Shown in pieces: positions 25,153 to 37,250 of a stretch of DNA of 64,000 bases. The position numbers and the translations under genes were made by a program. Origin of the DNA: Parietaria judaica (taxonomy: Eukaryota; Streptophyta; Magnoliopsida; Rosales; Urticaceae); the NCBI GenBank assembly GCA_954871525.1, contig OX940863.1:9214001-9278000 (forward strand). Direction: 5' to 3'. The notes beneath the pieces are model-generated. The model was given only the letters and a program-made list of their open reading frames with translations. It was not told where the DNA came from and did not search any database. Position 1 is the first letter of the stretch. Each line of letters opens with the position of its first letter.

Positions 25153-28134
25153 TGATGTGATGTGATGGTTTTTTTCGGAAGCTTTTTTGCATTTGGTGGG
25201 AGTGGGAGATATTCTCCTACTATTTATGCCTTTTCAGTTTTAAATGAGCAAAGCTTCTATTGAAAACTTGCCTATTATTATTATTATTATTTTTTTTTTT
25301 TAGGGAGACGTGAAAGTTGCTTATTATTAACTGCTATATTAATAAATGGAATGTGCATGACTGGAGAAAAGATTTGAATAATGAGAAATTAAGAATAAGA
25401 ATATTAGTAAGAATTATAAAGGATAATTGTGGTAAAAAAGTATCTAATTTTTTTTAAAAATTATTACGTCACATTTTTAAGTTACCGTAAGATCGTGAAA
25501 TTTACAGATTTTATATATATAAAAAAAAAAAAAACTATTCCTGGTTATATGTCTCTGTTGTTAACAATAGTTTACGAGGAACATCAAAATGTGAAAAAGA
25601 GGGATTTGTATACATGTAAAAAAACTCAACGGCCAATCATAAATACAAACATTCACGACCTTAGGGATTTAATCAAAGAAATTGAAAACTTGAAAATACG
25701 TTGTGGTGTTGCTTTCGGAAAAAAATTGGATACTGTTGTTGGCAATTATCTTTTATTATTATTGAGAGACTTTTCAATTATAGTTTATTAGTTCTAATAC
25801 TTCTTGTACGTTTAAAACGTAGCACATAGCCTCCTAAATGTTAAAAAAAAGCAATCAATGAGTCTAGTTATTTGAGTAAGAGTAAACAAGCTACCATTAG
25901 CGCACAAGCTAACTTATATGTTTTTAAAGCGCATACGATAGCGTGTTATTTAAAATAAAACAAGGGATATTGTTGGCATTAACTAAAGTTGAAAGGGTGA
26001 TTTACAACAACATGCAAAGTTAAGGGGCCATCAATTCAAATTACTCATAATATTTGCATGTTAGAAAATGATTAGACCATAAGGCGAATGCGATGATTTT
26101 CTTTGCTCTGAAAAATAGGAAATAATAATAAATAAATAAATATATACAAGCCTATGCGCGTCACGTATAGAGCGACAGCTAATTTGAACGTTGAAAATTT
26201 CGTGGCAAAGCATGTGCGCAATTTCATCTTTAATTTCTGTTTTCTGATAAGTAGTTCATCAACCCATTTTAATTCATTCATTTATTTATAATTTAGATGA
26301 TTTCTTGTAGCATAATTTTTTTTGAATATTTAAGTGGTCCTAAATAATAAATATTGTGCATAGCAACACACAATTACGATTTACGAATACAATGAATGCA
26401 CATCGGAATGATCTTCTTGACTGGACCCCAATTATTTGCCAATCATTTTTTTAAAGATTGCTAATTAAGCATGTGGGTATTTTTGGGCAGACGTTGATGT
26501 TGGATTTTAGCAATAAATAAATATTTATAATACATATCGTGTTCACTTCAGACATTCCGCGTATGAGATAAATTGGTATAATTAATGATTTGGGTTGCTT
26601 TTAATATTCTGAAATATTTTCGTTAGCTTATGGCACAAGAGTTGAATAAGATTGGTAGGGTAATGTAGAGCTTAATTATTTGATTGAATCATACGTCTTT
26701 CATCATCATTTCATTCAAACATTAATCTTTGACACATATATAAAATAAAAATAAAAATAGGGCTTTAGTTTTTGCAAATACCCGCTGAACTGGTCAAAAG
26801 GTGCACAAATGTCCCCGGAATTCAGAATATTACACGATTCTCCCATGAACTCGTAATCTTGTGCAAAAGTTATTTCTTAGAGAAATAAGATTTAACGATT
26901 TTTAACATTAGAACGCAATTTTCACACAAATTGCGAGTTCACGGGAGAGCAATGTCGTATTCTAAGCTCAGGGGATTCGCCACCCGGACTAGTTTGGTTC
27001 GGGGGTATTTGCATTCATTACTTAAAGAAATCTAGAAAAAAAGAATTGATCTTTGTTTGTCTTCCAACAAAAGCTTGAGAAAGTTGTAGCATTAAGCAAT
27101 ATATACAGTTCACAATCCATAAGACTTCGTTCAATTTGTCAGCATGGACTATATAGTTTTCTTTTTCCATAAATAAGCAAACGACCAAGACCTCTGTATT
27201 CTAGAGTATTAGTTGAATAATATAAGCCGATTTTGAGCTTCGTAAATGGTTATGATATTCCATAAAATTATGGAGAGAATTGGGGACACGACACAGAGTT
27301 GAGTGTCTGACAAGTTTGGGGTTTTGTCGTTTATTGTTTGATTGCCAGACTCACGTGAGTTGTTCTAGTGCTTGCTTGTTGTTACCCATGCACGAACCAA
27401 CCATAACCTTTATATTTTAACTTTAAATGCCTCATCGTTCCTTTCACATCATTCTTCGAGGGCCGAATCGTTAGAAATTTGACTTTAACTACCCAAATCA
27501 CAATACGAAAAATAGAAAACTTGAAACTAAAATTATAGTTGTTCGCTCGTAGACCCCAGTGTAGGAAGAAGTACATCTACTTCCTGTTTGTAAATTTCGA
27601 TCCACTATTAATCTCCCGATCGTGGCATATGGGGCAACTCTTGGTCATCAACAACCGGATTGATCATGTCCTAAGAAGATGCTATTTCACAATAATTCTC
27701 GGTGAAATGCAAACTTTTCGTCTTTCTTACGGAAAACAGGATATTCCAATATATGTTTAAACTTGTCACTTCCACACCAATTTCATTTTTCGTAACACTC
27801 ACTCATCAATCTTCTTACTTACAGAGATTACGATTTACTGCGGATTCAAACACAGTCCAAAACTGGTCAACACTTGCAGATCATCGCTGTCTAAAAGATG
27901 CTTAAATCGCGTTCTTTTCTAAGTGCTCCCAAGTATACTCGAATTTGATATTAGCTTCTTCTTCTTCTTCATCCTGATTTGCAGACAAGTTCATCCTAAG
28001 ATCTCGAAACTTCCGTGCAAGTACGCTTCCCGGTCAATGGACACTAGTTTCACGTAATATATACACAACATCCAACACAAAGAGGTGATTTTCTTTCCAG
28101 AAACTAGGCTCTCTGACTCTTATGTACGGTGACG
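25153..28134. other. AT-rich intergenic region
   Basis: 25153-25250 is the likely promoter of the proline-rich gene. Beyond it the DNA is AT-rich with simple runs, for example (ATT)n near 25270. A fold-back element lies near 26760-27030. 27540-27910 is slightly GC-richer with no recognisable protein. No RNA gene was seen. Confidence 0.55.
26760..27030. mobile_element. Degenerate fold-back MITE
   Basis: The left arm contains TGCAAATACCCGCTGAAC (about 26773) and the right arm, reversed, TGCAAATACCCCCGAACC. Further in, TCTCCCATGAACTCG on the left mirrors TCTCCCGTGAACTCG on the right. The arms are about 100 bases. Ends and target duplication are worn, so the borders are approximate. Confidence 0.55.
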
Positions 28135-29603
28135 TCATGTTAAGAAGGATTTGGATACAATAACAGCCACTGCAATAAGCACCGCAACTGTACATATCAA
28201 AGCCTGAAACAGTATAAAGATTTCGGATTAATCCCGGAATACGGAGGAAACATATTAACATGTATATCGGCTGCATTAGAGCTGTTTATGAGATGTAGAT
28301 TCGGTCAACTAGAATAAATTAGTCAAAAAGTTTCCCGATTTAGCCCTTTACCGGCCGAGGAAAAGCATAATTGTATTTTAGCTAGCTCTTAGTCCTTTCT
28401 TCGTGATTAAATTTATTTATGTCGCTAAGGGCATTTCGGTCTACTCTCTCGTTCATTTCCTTAGGGTTTTCGATTGGCTATAAGCACCTACGGTAACCAC
28501 CAAACCTCCGTGCAAGTTTTCGGATTTTGTTTCTTCTCACATCTCGGAGTGAGTTCAACTTTGCTCTCCAAGGAAAGGCCGGTTAATTCTTGTACTCGGA
28601 TTTATTTCAATATAGATAGAAATGGGATCCATCGCCTCGATGAATTCCCGTTTCCCGAATTTGGGTTTGTTTGATTTTTATTTAGTTTCCGGGATCGCAT
28701 CATTCACTTTAGTATTCCTCTAGGTCGTAAAAGTTCCGTAATGATCTTCGGTCAAAATCTCAATCTCTAAGGCTTCCAAACACTCACAAAAGGTCACACT
28801 TTCTACGTGTACAATCAAAATGCACATGGCTGAAATGCAAGCCAACGAGTGTTTTACTTTGAGTTCTGCTACGAAATTAAGAACGGAGCTAAGGTTTTAA
28901 CATTTTGGTCATTACAAAACGAATTGATGGAAAGTAAAATCTGAAGAATGGCACTTACAGCTATTGCTGCAGCAGCTAAGCCAGCTCTCTCTCTCGGGTC
29001 TTTCTGATAATAGTTTCCAAAGTAGAGGAATGTCGCATAGTACCACATCAAAGGAAATACGAATCCAAGAAGAAGACTGCAAAAAAATAATAATAATAAT
29101 TGCGCGAGCCACAAGAGAATGGGCAGCATAGACAGACAAACAAAACAAAAATAGTTAACTCACGAAAACCATCCGATGCCACAACCGAAACAAGGAAGGG
29201 GTTTGTCGTAAATGCACAGATCTGGATTATCAGCCTCTTCAATCCGTGTATAAACACCTTTTCTCTGTTCCGCTACATCGGTTGGAACATCTGGAGTTCA
29301 AGTTTTTAAGAAATCATTTTAACAAATTATACAGAAATTTTGCATTAAACGCAGCTTTGACGCAGGTCGACCACATTTAAATCAACAAAACTATTTTTTA
29401 AAATTTAGAGCAAACATAGAAAAGGTCAAAATTCCCGATACAAGACGAACGAAGAAGATCGAAACCCAAAAGGCCCACGAGAAACTCATCATCACTAACA
29501 ATTAGACCGCATATACCGGTGATCGCGTGTGTATCTTCGAGTTCATGAATGCAAAAACCCACACAACATAAATACAGGAAGAAGCTAAATTACTCTGATC
29601 CAT
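28135..29603 (-). CDS. 60S ribosomal protein L18a-like small membrane protein
   Basis: A 107-residue protein of the plant family wrongly named L18a-like; its role is unknown and it is not a ribosomal protein proper. Four coding exons on the minus strand: 29603-29594 (ATG GAT CAG A), 29290-29164, 29076-28959 and 28203-28135, all with GT-AG borders and matching phases. The N-terminal half is hydrophilic (KGVYTRIEEADNPDLCIYDK) and ends in the cysteine-rich LPCFGCGIGWF block. It is followed by two membrane spans, LLLGFVFPLMWYYATFLYFG and ALICTVAVLIAVAVIV, separated by the conserved loop QKDPRERAGLA. The family signature and the short C-terminal tail (SKSFLT) are intact. An upstream untranslated exon seems to start at 29673 after TTACAG. 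Confidence 0.85.
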
Positions 29604-31122
29604 GTATCCGAGATACAAATCGACGTATTAGCGCCCGTAGGGTAACGCCTTCTCCGCCCCTCCTTCGACGAACCTGTAAGACAAAGCGAGAGGAAAGACC
29701 ATGCGTTAAAGTATCAATCGAGAGTTGTTCATGAATCGCAGAGAAAGACAAAGAAGTTCTTCACTTTCTGGACAAGAAACTTCCATCGAATAACCTGAGA
29801 ATCAATTCAAGCTCTTACCGAACTGAGCTAAAATCAAAACCCAGTTCTTCGAATTGCTTAATCGGGAAAAACCCTCAAGATCTCGCCATCGACATTGCAT
29901 CGTGATCGCGTAAACAATTCAATTAACTTAATCGAATCGATTTGACCTACTGAATGAAACCCATCAAAAGCATGATTCTTCGGCGATGATAATATACCGA
30001 ATCACCCACCGACACGAGGAGAATCGAAGATTGATACAACAAAATGTGAAGCTTTACCTTTAGAAATGGTGATGCAACAATGGCAGAGCTGAAATCTGGA
30101 AGTGCTCAACCCAGCAAGTAATGAAGAAAAGGGGAGGTGGTGGAGACTAGTTGTTACTTTCACCGTAAATGTTTCTAAAAAATAATTCCGTGAAACCTAA
30201 TCAATGCTCAATAAGTTAACCATTTCGATTAATTAAATTTTTATTAAATCAACTCTAAATAATATGATTAAACTATTACTTGATAAATTTATAATTTTAA
30301 TAATATAATAAAATTCTCTAATTTCACAATATATTATTTTATAAACATTAAATATATGTCCAAGTCATTTGCGTCGTGATTTTTTGTTTGAAACAAGAAA
30401 GTTCTTCGTGAAAGACTAACTTTGGTTAAACATTTCGATTAATAGAAAAACAAGAAGAAGAAAGACATATGTAGTTATGTACAACTCTTAAGATAGTTTT
30501 TTTTTTCTCAAAAGCATCTAATTGTTACTTTTAATTCACATATTAAAAACTAATCTTCTAAATAAATTAATTTAATTTAACATACCAAACACAATATTTT
30601 CCTTAAATTATATATATATATATAAAAAAAGCATCTCTCTAACATAAACTCCAAGCGAGGTGTATTTGAACAATTTTTTAACTAATTAGTCATTAGTGAA
30701 TAATTTTTTTATATGTTTATACCAAACTGCTTAAAAAATACAAATGATTACTTTTTCATAAGATACCGATGGTAAATATATTTAAGTTTCATTTAACTAG
30801 AGTAATATAGATCTAAATTTATTTTTTTCAATAATGAATGTATTTAATTTAAATTTTAGTTTATCGTAGATTTCAAGTATTTTTGAGACATTGATTTGCG
30901 TCATTCAGGCTGCAGTGAAATATGATTTGGAAACATTTAAATCAAAATAAAATAAAATTTAAATACATTTATCACTGAAAAAACTCAAATTTATGTCACC
31001 TCAATTGAGTATAAATTAGGTATATTTGCCACTTTGAACACTTTTTATTATAGACATAGTTAAGGGTTTAGGGTTTTTGTTTCCCTTCTCTCTCTCTTCA
31101 AGTTCCCTCTCTCCGGCCTTCC
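29604..31122. other. Shared upstream region of the L18a-like gene and RNA polymerase I A49 gene
   Basis: 29604-30110 is the leader region (with at least one untranslated-region intron) and promoter of the minus-strand L18a-like gene. 30170-31050 is AT-rich with no gene. 31060-31122 is the CT-rich leader of the plus-strand A49 gene. The two genes are divergent. Confidence 0.5.
31068..31076 (+). promoter_or_regulatory. Telo-box in the A49 5' region
   Basis: TTAGGGTTT (AAACCCTAA on the other strand) lies 47 bases upstream of the A49 start codon and is followed by a CT-rich tract. This arrangement is typical of plant translation and ribosome-biogenesis genes and fits an RNA polymerase I subunit. 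Confidence 0.65.
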
Positions 31123-33046
31123 ATGGACTCCGACGAAGAGCTCAGAGTCAAGGTCGAGACGATCCGGGAACGACCCGACAAGTCCTTACCTTTCGTCGGG
31201 TATTTCCCGACCGGGTTCGAACCGGGCACGTGTGACGATCCGGTCGGAGTTCGGGTTCTGAGGCACAAGACTCGCACGAAGAGACTCCAGGTGGTGGTGA
31301 CTCCGAGCGATTCCCCGGTGGATTTTGTCGGGACGAACTACAGCGGCGAAGCCGAGGTCGGTCAACAGGAGTGCAGCTACTCCATCGGAGTCTTCGACAA
31401 GGAGGCGCAGACGCTCAAGATCGTCCCGATTGCTTCCAATACGGTTCGGTTTTTGGTCTCAAAGTTTGAGTTTCTGTTTGGTCGTTGATGGTTGAATATA
31501 GTGAGGGATTATGGTGATGAAGTTGAGCTATTTGATTGGGAATTTTGATGATTTTTCGCTGTGCCGATTGCGTCGAAAAACGGTTTTCGTTTCTTATGCT
31601 TGTCGGGTTTCGTTAATTTTAGAATTGACGCGATTGAGTAACCCAGACCGGGTATTGAGAACCGGGATTTTCCCGTCTCATTCCTGGGTTATTCGGGTTT
31701 TTAATATCTGCCAGCTTCATGAAGTTGAGCTAAATTTTGATGGTGACTTTGTTGTTGTGGATCGAAATCGGTTTTGTCTTTTGACTCGAAGTTTGGGTAT
31801 TTATATAGCTATTTTGTAAATGTGTTTTGTGACTATGCTGTAATGGTCTTTTTTGCAGATATTCCGATTGGAACCACGAATTCGAGGGGCTAATTTGTCT
31901 CCGAAAAAGCGTCCAATCATAGAAGATGGAGAGAGCTCCAAGCTAAAGAGGTACGAGAAGATGGGAGAGCTGACGGAACTCTACGGTACAAAGAAATCAA
32001 TGAAACAGGTGAGAATTTTGTTTTTGTTTTTGCTGATTAAAGTAAAATAAGTTTGTGCAACGCTCTGTTGGGTTGATTATTGTTTTGTTGTGCTTAAAAT
32101 AAAGTATTTAATCGCCAATATTGATGAACGATGCAGGCTCAAAAGATCAAAGAACTGAGGAAGGAAGACGATGCCGAAACGGCAAAGGTTCTCGATGAAA
32201 AGATCAAAGAGCAGGGTTTGAACAAAGAGGCCACCGAAAGTGCTACGGTCCATGTAGACCGAAACATTCCACCGTATAATGTTGCTGCGACGTCTAAACG
32301 GGAAGCTTATCCTCTGGACAAGATCATCCTCAGTGGAGAGTGGAGCTTCTTAGAAGATATCTTCCACGCTCTGGAAGAAGAAGCTCGATCTTGGGATGCT
32401 TACCCGAGCTTCATTCGTAATAGGATCAAAAAATTGAAGGAGATTAAGGTACATGCGTGATGATTATTCTTTTACGTAATAATATTGAAATGAGGGAGTG
32501 GTTCCCTAAGTAATTCTAATTATATAATTTTTGTTCGGGTTTGTTTATTGTGTTTTAGTGTAGGTCCGTGTTATATACTTTTAGAGCTGTTTCCATTTAA
32601 TTTTAGACTTGTAAATTATTTTTCTTTCATGTTATTTGCAGGACGACAAAGAGAGAATGAGACTTGCCGGTATATTCTCCTTCATCACGCACTTGGTGAA
32701 GTACAAGGACGTGCACTCCATGGACGGCGTTTCCTCTGCAAAGCGCCACAAGTTCCCAAGCATCATAAGTCAGAGATTCTCGAACTTGTTTGGCAACACG
32801 GAGTCGAAGCGCCTCTCAACCGAGAAAAACGAGCTTCTGATCAGTTACGTGTTGGTCTTAACGCTCTTCGCAGATGAATTTGAAACCGACATGAAGGACA
32901 TAGCAAAGGATCTGAGAATGGAAGACAGGGTCGTGAAAGAGCGCTACAAGCTCTTGGGCTGCAAGCTCATAGGGTCGGTAGTTTCTCTTTCCGTCCTCCC
33001 TCTCCAGTTTCCGACGCTTCGGCAGAAGCCTCGCCGTACGAGATGA
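31123..33046 (+). CDS. DNA-directed RNA polymerase I subunit A49 (RPA49-like)
   Basis: Polymerase I subunit that, with A34.5, supports initiation and elongation on ribosomal DNA in the nucleolus. Four exons, 31123-31443, 31859-32008, 32137-32448 and 32642-33046, all in phase, give 395 residues. The first exon is the dimerisation half (ECSYSIGVFDKEAQTLKIVP). The middle is charged (ELTELYGTKKSMKQAQKIKE). Exons 3-4 form the C-terminal tandem winged-helix region, with WDAYPSFIRNRI, GIFSFITHLVKYKD and MKDIAKDLRMEDRVVKERYK. The first intron donor is GTTCGG, acceptable but weak. The next frame after that donor stays open for a short way, so intron retention would add a short false tail. Start chosen as the first ATG after the CT-rich leader. 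Confidence 0.93.
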
Positions 33047-34262
33047 TGCTCCGGGTTTTCATAAGCTCATAACCTCTCTGTGCTGAGTTGAAACCTGTAG
33101 AGTCGTGACAGCATTGACTATGGAAATGTAATATGTTTTTTTTTTTTAGAAATATTTATTAATTTTGCATTGTTGTTCAAAATGAAAAAAAAAAAAAAAC
33201 AGATTTTATAAGATTCGGTATCTAATGCTATCGATAATTATTCTTGCATTGTTTTGACTGAATATTGTTTTAACAATGTTAAGCTAATTACCCATCTCTT
33301 GTTAAAAAGAGATTACTGGTCAACTGATCAGCTCTTCTTATTTATGCATTTCCGGGTGCCTGTTTGCTTACTCATAATTTTACGGTCCGAGAACGTGATC
33401 AAGTCAAGCGAGCCGTAATAGCAAGACGGGCTTTGCTAGAGATTCTGAAAGATATTCTCTAATGACATCTGCCAACCGTGCCCCTTAAGTAACCGGCCAA
33501 ATGGTTCGGTTGCGGCATGCTTATCAAAGTATGGATACATATTATAAGAAAAAAATGATCGGTCGCTTTAGTTATTAATACTCGCTCCATATTAACGAAA
33601 TTGAAACAGAAACGTGATGTCGCGATACGGCCCGGGAATGCGAATATTGTAACGGGAGCCGTAATAACAAAAATGGATAATGCTAAGAATGCTAACATCT
33701 CAGTAGTGATCATCGTTTATGATAATTGGTTGACACTTGAAAAATGATCTCTATTAATGAGAACGACCTAGTGGTAAAAGAAATGGAATTAGCCAAGGAT
33801 CATTTTCTTAAAACAAATTATGATATTTGGTTAGAAGGTGATCTCTATTAATAGAAAAAAAAACCCCCAATTTAAATCGGGGTTGGAGGTCGGACTAACT
33901 AAGCGATAAATTTCCGTTTTTGTCGAGTCTTTAAAAAAAGAAGAAAAAAAAAGGGTACGGGTCTGCAGAAAAGAGCACAATCTAGCTAAACAAATGGACG
34001 CTTTAATTCCATTCAGATCAACATTAATGAAAAAGAGCCGGATCTACACAAACATTGGGTTGTTTTAATCTTTGGTACTAAATCCGGACAGCAAAAGATA
34101 TGCACGAGATTTCAGTAACATAAGCATGATGACTGACAGTAGTTTGTTTTGTTGGTTGTTATATAGTACACAAGATCTCTCTACTCAGAAATCAAATCGA
34201 GCCCAACACCAAAAAAACGAATGGCCGGTACCGATATTCTATATTGAAAGAAAAAAAAAAGG
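33047..34262. other. Intergenic DNA between two convergent genes
   Basis: The A49 and PP2C genes point toward each other here. 33130-33200 has poly-T and poly-A runs. 33360-33720 is GC-richer with a repeated GAGCCGTAATA word (about 33408 and 33657), perhaps a worn transposon. No gene is supported. Confidence 0.5.
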
Positions 34263-36087
34263 CTAAGATTTCGTCTTGAACTTCCTCTGAGCCTTCAGAT
34301 CCACCACGATCACCGACACGTTGTCTTTGCTGCCCTTCTGCATCGCCAGTATCGACAGGTGCTCGGCCGCCGCTTGTGCTGCCGGGTCAGCACCCAAGCC
34401 CCTCTCAGCCAGGAGCGTCGTCCCGTTCTTCTTGTGCCAGATCAGGATCCTCCGCCTCGCTATGTCACACACTTCTTCGTTCGTCATCACGTCCCAAAGC
34501 CCGTCGCTGGCTAGGATGAGGCACTCATCGTCTCTCACCCGGGGAACGAACATCACCTCAGGTTCCGGGATGATCCACGGTTTCAAGAATCTGTCACCTG
34601 TAAAGGTTAAGACCACAAAATAAGAATTCTTCTTTTCTAAATTTTCCTCATTTTTCAATAAGAAATTCCAGACCCTAAGAAAGAGAGAAGTTCATGAAGC
34701 TTATGGTCGGTTTTGCAAGACCGAGGCTAACATGAAACGTACCGATGGACCTTGACATAGCTAAAACGCCAAAAACACGGTGTCCATCCCACTGTATGAC
34801 CTTCCCGCCCGCTGCTTCAATCCTTGCGTATTCATCTTCTCGATTTGGCTGAGAAGAATCATCAAAATAGGATTAACAGATTACCCTTTTCAGCAAAATG
34901 ACTTCCCGATAATCGATTTATTTTATTTTTTCAGTGAATAAACTTACTTTGTGATCAACGGATAACGGTACAGCTTCTTTGCCCCGGCATAGCACCGCTC
35001 TAGAATCACCGCAGTTCGCAACAATGATGTGCGACGAACAAACTATGGCAACGACGGCCGTAGACCCCACAGTTTCTGGAGCGACAGGCTCACACGTAGA
35101 CGCCAAATCATCCCCGCTACTTCTACCAATTTTACCCCCAATTTCATCGTCCACCTTCTGAAATCCTGAAGTAAAGGCTTTCTCCCACTGCCCCTGTGGA
35201 TTTTCTCCTACATCATCCTTGAATAACCCAATCTCCTCGGCCATCGCCAAATGGAGGCGGTCGCGACAATAATTAGCAACCTGCACAAATAAAGAATTAT
35301 TTACTTACCTCAATATTAAATTATAAGGAATAAAGAAGGAACTTCCTAAAGTGTGTTTGAAACCTTCAAAAAATTTGGAGAAAAATTAATTTACGGTTTA
35401 CTTTACCTGAGATCCTCCATGACCATCATAAACACCGAAAAAATGACTGGTTACGTGGGTCAGCTTCGTACTGATTCCACCAACCACATGACTATCAATA
35501 AGCATTTTGATTGGAATTTTCAAAAACTGTGGTACGGCAGAAACTGCATCTTCCATCTCGGGTCGTCTCCCACAGAGAGAAACTGAACCCCAAAGGGGAA
35601 TACAGTCCAGTTCAAAAACACTCCTTCCTCGACTGAAATGACCCTCCCCGTGAGACTGAATCACCACCGTCGATGCCACCACCTCGGCCTGGCCGGTTAT
35701 ATCCGAAGCCGGAGTCAGCTTCGCCACAATTAGCTCACCAGCTGGCACCTTCCCGTTGCTCGCCTCCACCATGATGATGGCCTTGGCCACGATCTGACCA
35801 TCTGTCACGTTCCCGATCTCCACCACGTCGTTTTTCAGAATCCCGGTTTTCCCATCAACGATGGCCATAAGTTCGTCTTCGTCGCTCACTTGAACCATGA
35901 CATCACCAGTGAGACAGATGGCAGTGTTGCAGCTCCGGTTACTGAGTGAATCGGCAGAGAAATTCCCGCTCTCGCTGAGAAGCTTAAGCTGAGTAATTTC
36001 TACGTGAGCTGCGATTCCAGTGTTGTCAAGTTTAGAATTGTCTAAACTAAGTGTGACTGCCACAGCCGAAGGCATTATCTCCTCCAT
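34263..36087 (-). CDS. Clade A protein phosphatase 2C, HAB1-like
   Basis: Mn/Mg-dependent Ser/Thr phosphatase of the abscisic-acid co-receptor clade; these enzymes inactivate SnRK2 kinases and are held by PYR/PYL receptors when the hormone is present. Four exons, 36087-35407, 35280-34948, 34848-34743 and 34597-34263, give 484 residues. The ATG at 36087 gives [15 protein letters not shown], like the HAB1 N-terminus. Catalytic signposts: [18 protein letters not shown] (metal Asp about 221), [23 protein letters not shown], the receptor-lock tryptophan in GGKVIQW (about 358), [23 protein letters not shown] and the tail [16 protein letters not shown]. The family C-terminus KAQRKFKT is present. All catalytic motifs look intact. 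Confidence 0.95.
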
Positions 36088-37250
36088 CAAATCTCTTCGG
36101 TTTCTTGCGGTGATCGGTACATTTTCAGTTTTCTTCGGCCAGTTCTCTGAAGCTGAGTTAGAAGTCTATCGTCAAAAACGCTATCCCTCCCTTTGCAAGT
36201 GATTATCATCGTGCCAGTGGAAGTGCAAACAAATACACCGAAGAAAAAGTTCAACATTCGACATCATCATAAGATTAAAAAAACGAAACTGCAAAGCAAC
36301 ATAAAGCAGTTGAACAATCATAATACGTTCACCCGGAAATACAAAAATGCTAGAGAAGTCCAACTATAAACGATATAACATAAAAAAACACCCCAACAGA
36401 ATTCTACTTCCTTCCGAACAAAAAGCTAACGAAAGCGACACTTTCCTACAAGATACATCCCGAATAAAAATTTAATGACGAATTTAGCACGGGTTGAACA
36501 TCTACACAGGTCCGCCAATCTATTCACAATCGCAGTCATACTTAAAATACAATTTTATCATGATAATAACTATAACCTAATCCAAAGCTATGACAAACAG
36601 AGCATCAGATCTGATGAAGCAGTCAGAATCTAAACTCCTAGTTATTCAATTCCTTCTATTCTTCTTACTAACCAGATTCTTCCCCTATCCTTGCAAACTA
36701 CCAAAAACCCAGTAAGGAAGCACACACACGTTCAACAGAATGTGACTGTAATTCAATCTTCATCCACAAATCTAGGACCAGAAAAGCCGAGAATAGCCAC
36801 GGCAGTAACAAGAAAGCCCGAAATCGAAAAAACCCAACTGCATCACCAATCGAAATCCCTAGATCTAAGGCTAAAACACCTCTCGCCATATCTATCTCTC
36901 TCTTCCGCGCGAATATAGCATCTTTTTTCCATGTTTTTCCCCGCTCCGTTTCTCATTTCTTGTGCTTCTTTCTTCGAAAACCCACACACACACACACACA
37001 GCCATGGAAGACGAATCAATCATCCTTAAACCACAACGACGAATCATCATCATCATCAGAAGATTCGACGAATCGTCTCTGCTGATCGAATCCCCAAGAC
37101 TAACCCCAACAGAATCCGAAACCCAAACAATCCAACAAAAGAATCGCAAGCTTACCTGCTGAGCGAAGAAAGAGAGAGGAAATCCCAAGAGCTTCAGACC
37201 AATTTCTTCAGAGAGATTCAATGAGAGAGAAGAGAGTTCGCTCGCTTTAA
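36088..37250 (-). promoter_or_regulatory. PP2C 5' leader with untranslated-region intron, and promoter
   Basis: A donor at 37156/37155 (CTGCTCAGCAG then GTAAGC on the minus strand) in GA-rich sequence suggests that the transcript starts near 37200-37250. A ~1 kb intron would then be removed before the ATG. I could not fix the acceptor (somewhere about 36100-36210). Several short open frames in this area are by-products. Confidence 0.5.

Noticed and set aside
24055..25155. Long plus-strand open frame (366 codons) opposite the proline-rich gene
   Set aside because: Arg-rich mirror of a GC-rich, proline/serine-coding strand; no recognisable domain, whereas the minus frame has membrane spans and a DUF761 tail.
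27539..27905. Overlapping short plus frames near 27540-27905
   Set aside because: No recognisable protein, no clear splice pattern; composition only slightly above background.
28474..28674. Plus-strand frame within the last intron of the L18a-like gene
   Set aside because: Lies wholly in an intron, has no conserved motif, and the splice structure of the minus-strand gene explains the region.
36691..37221. Overlapping short frames in the PP2C 5' region
   Set aside because: They sit in the leader and its intron; no domain and no consistent start context.
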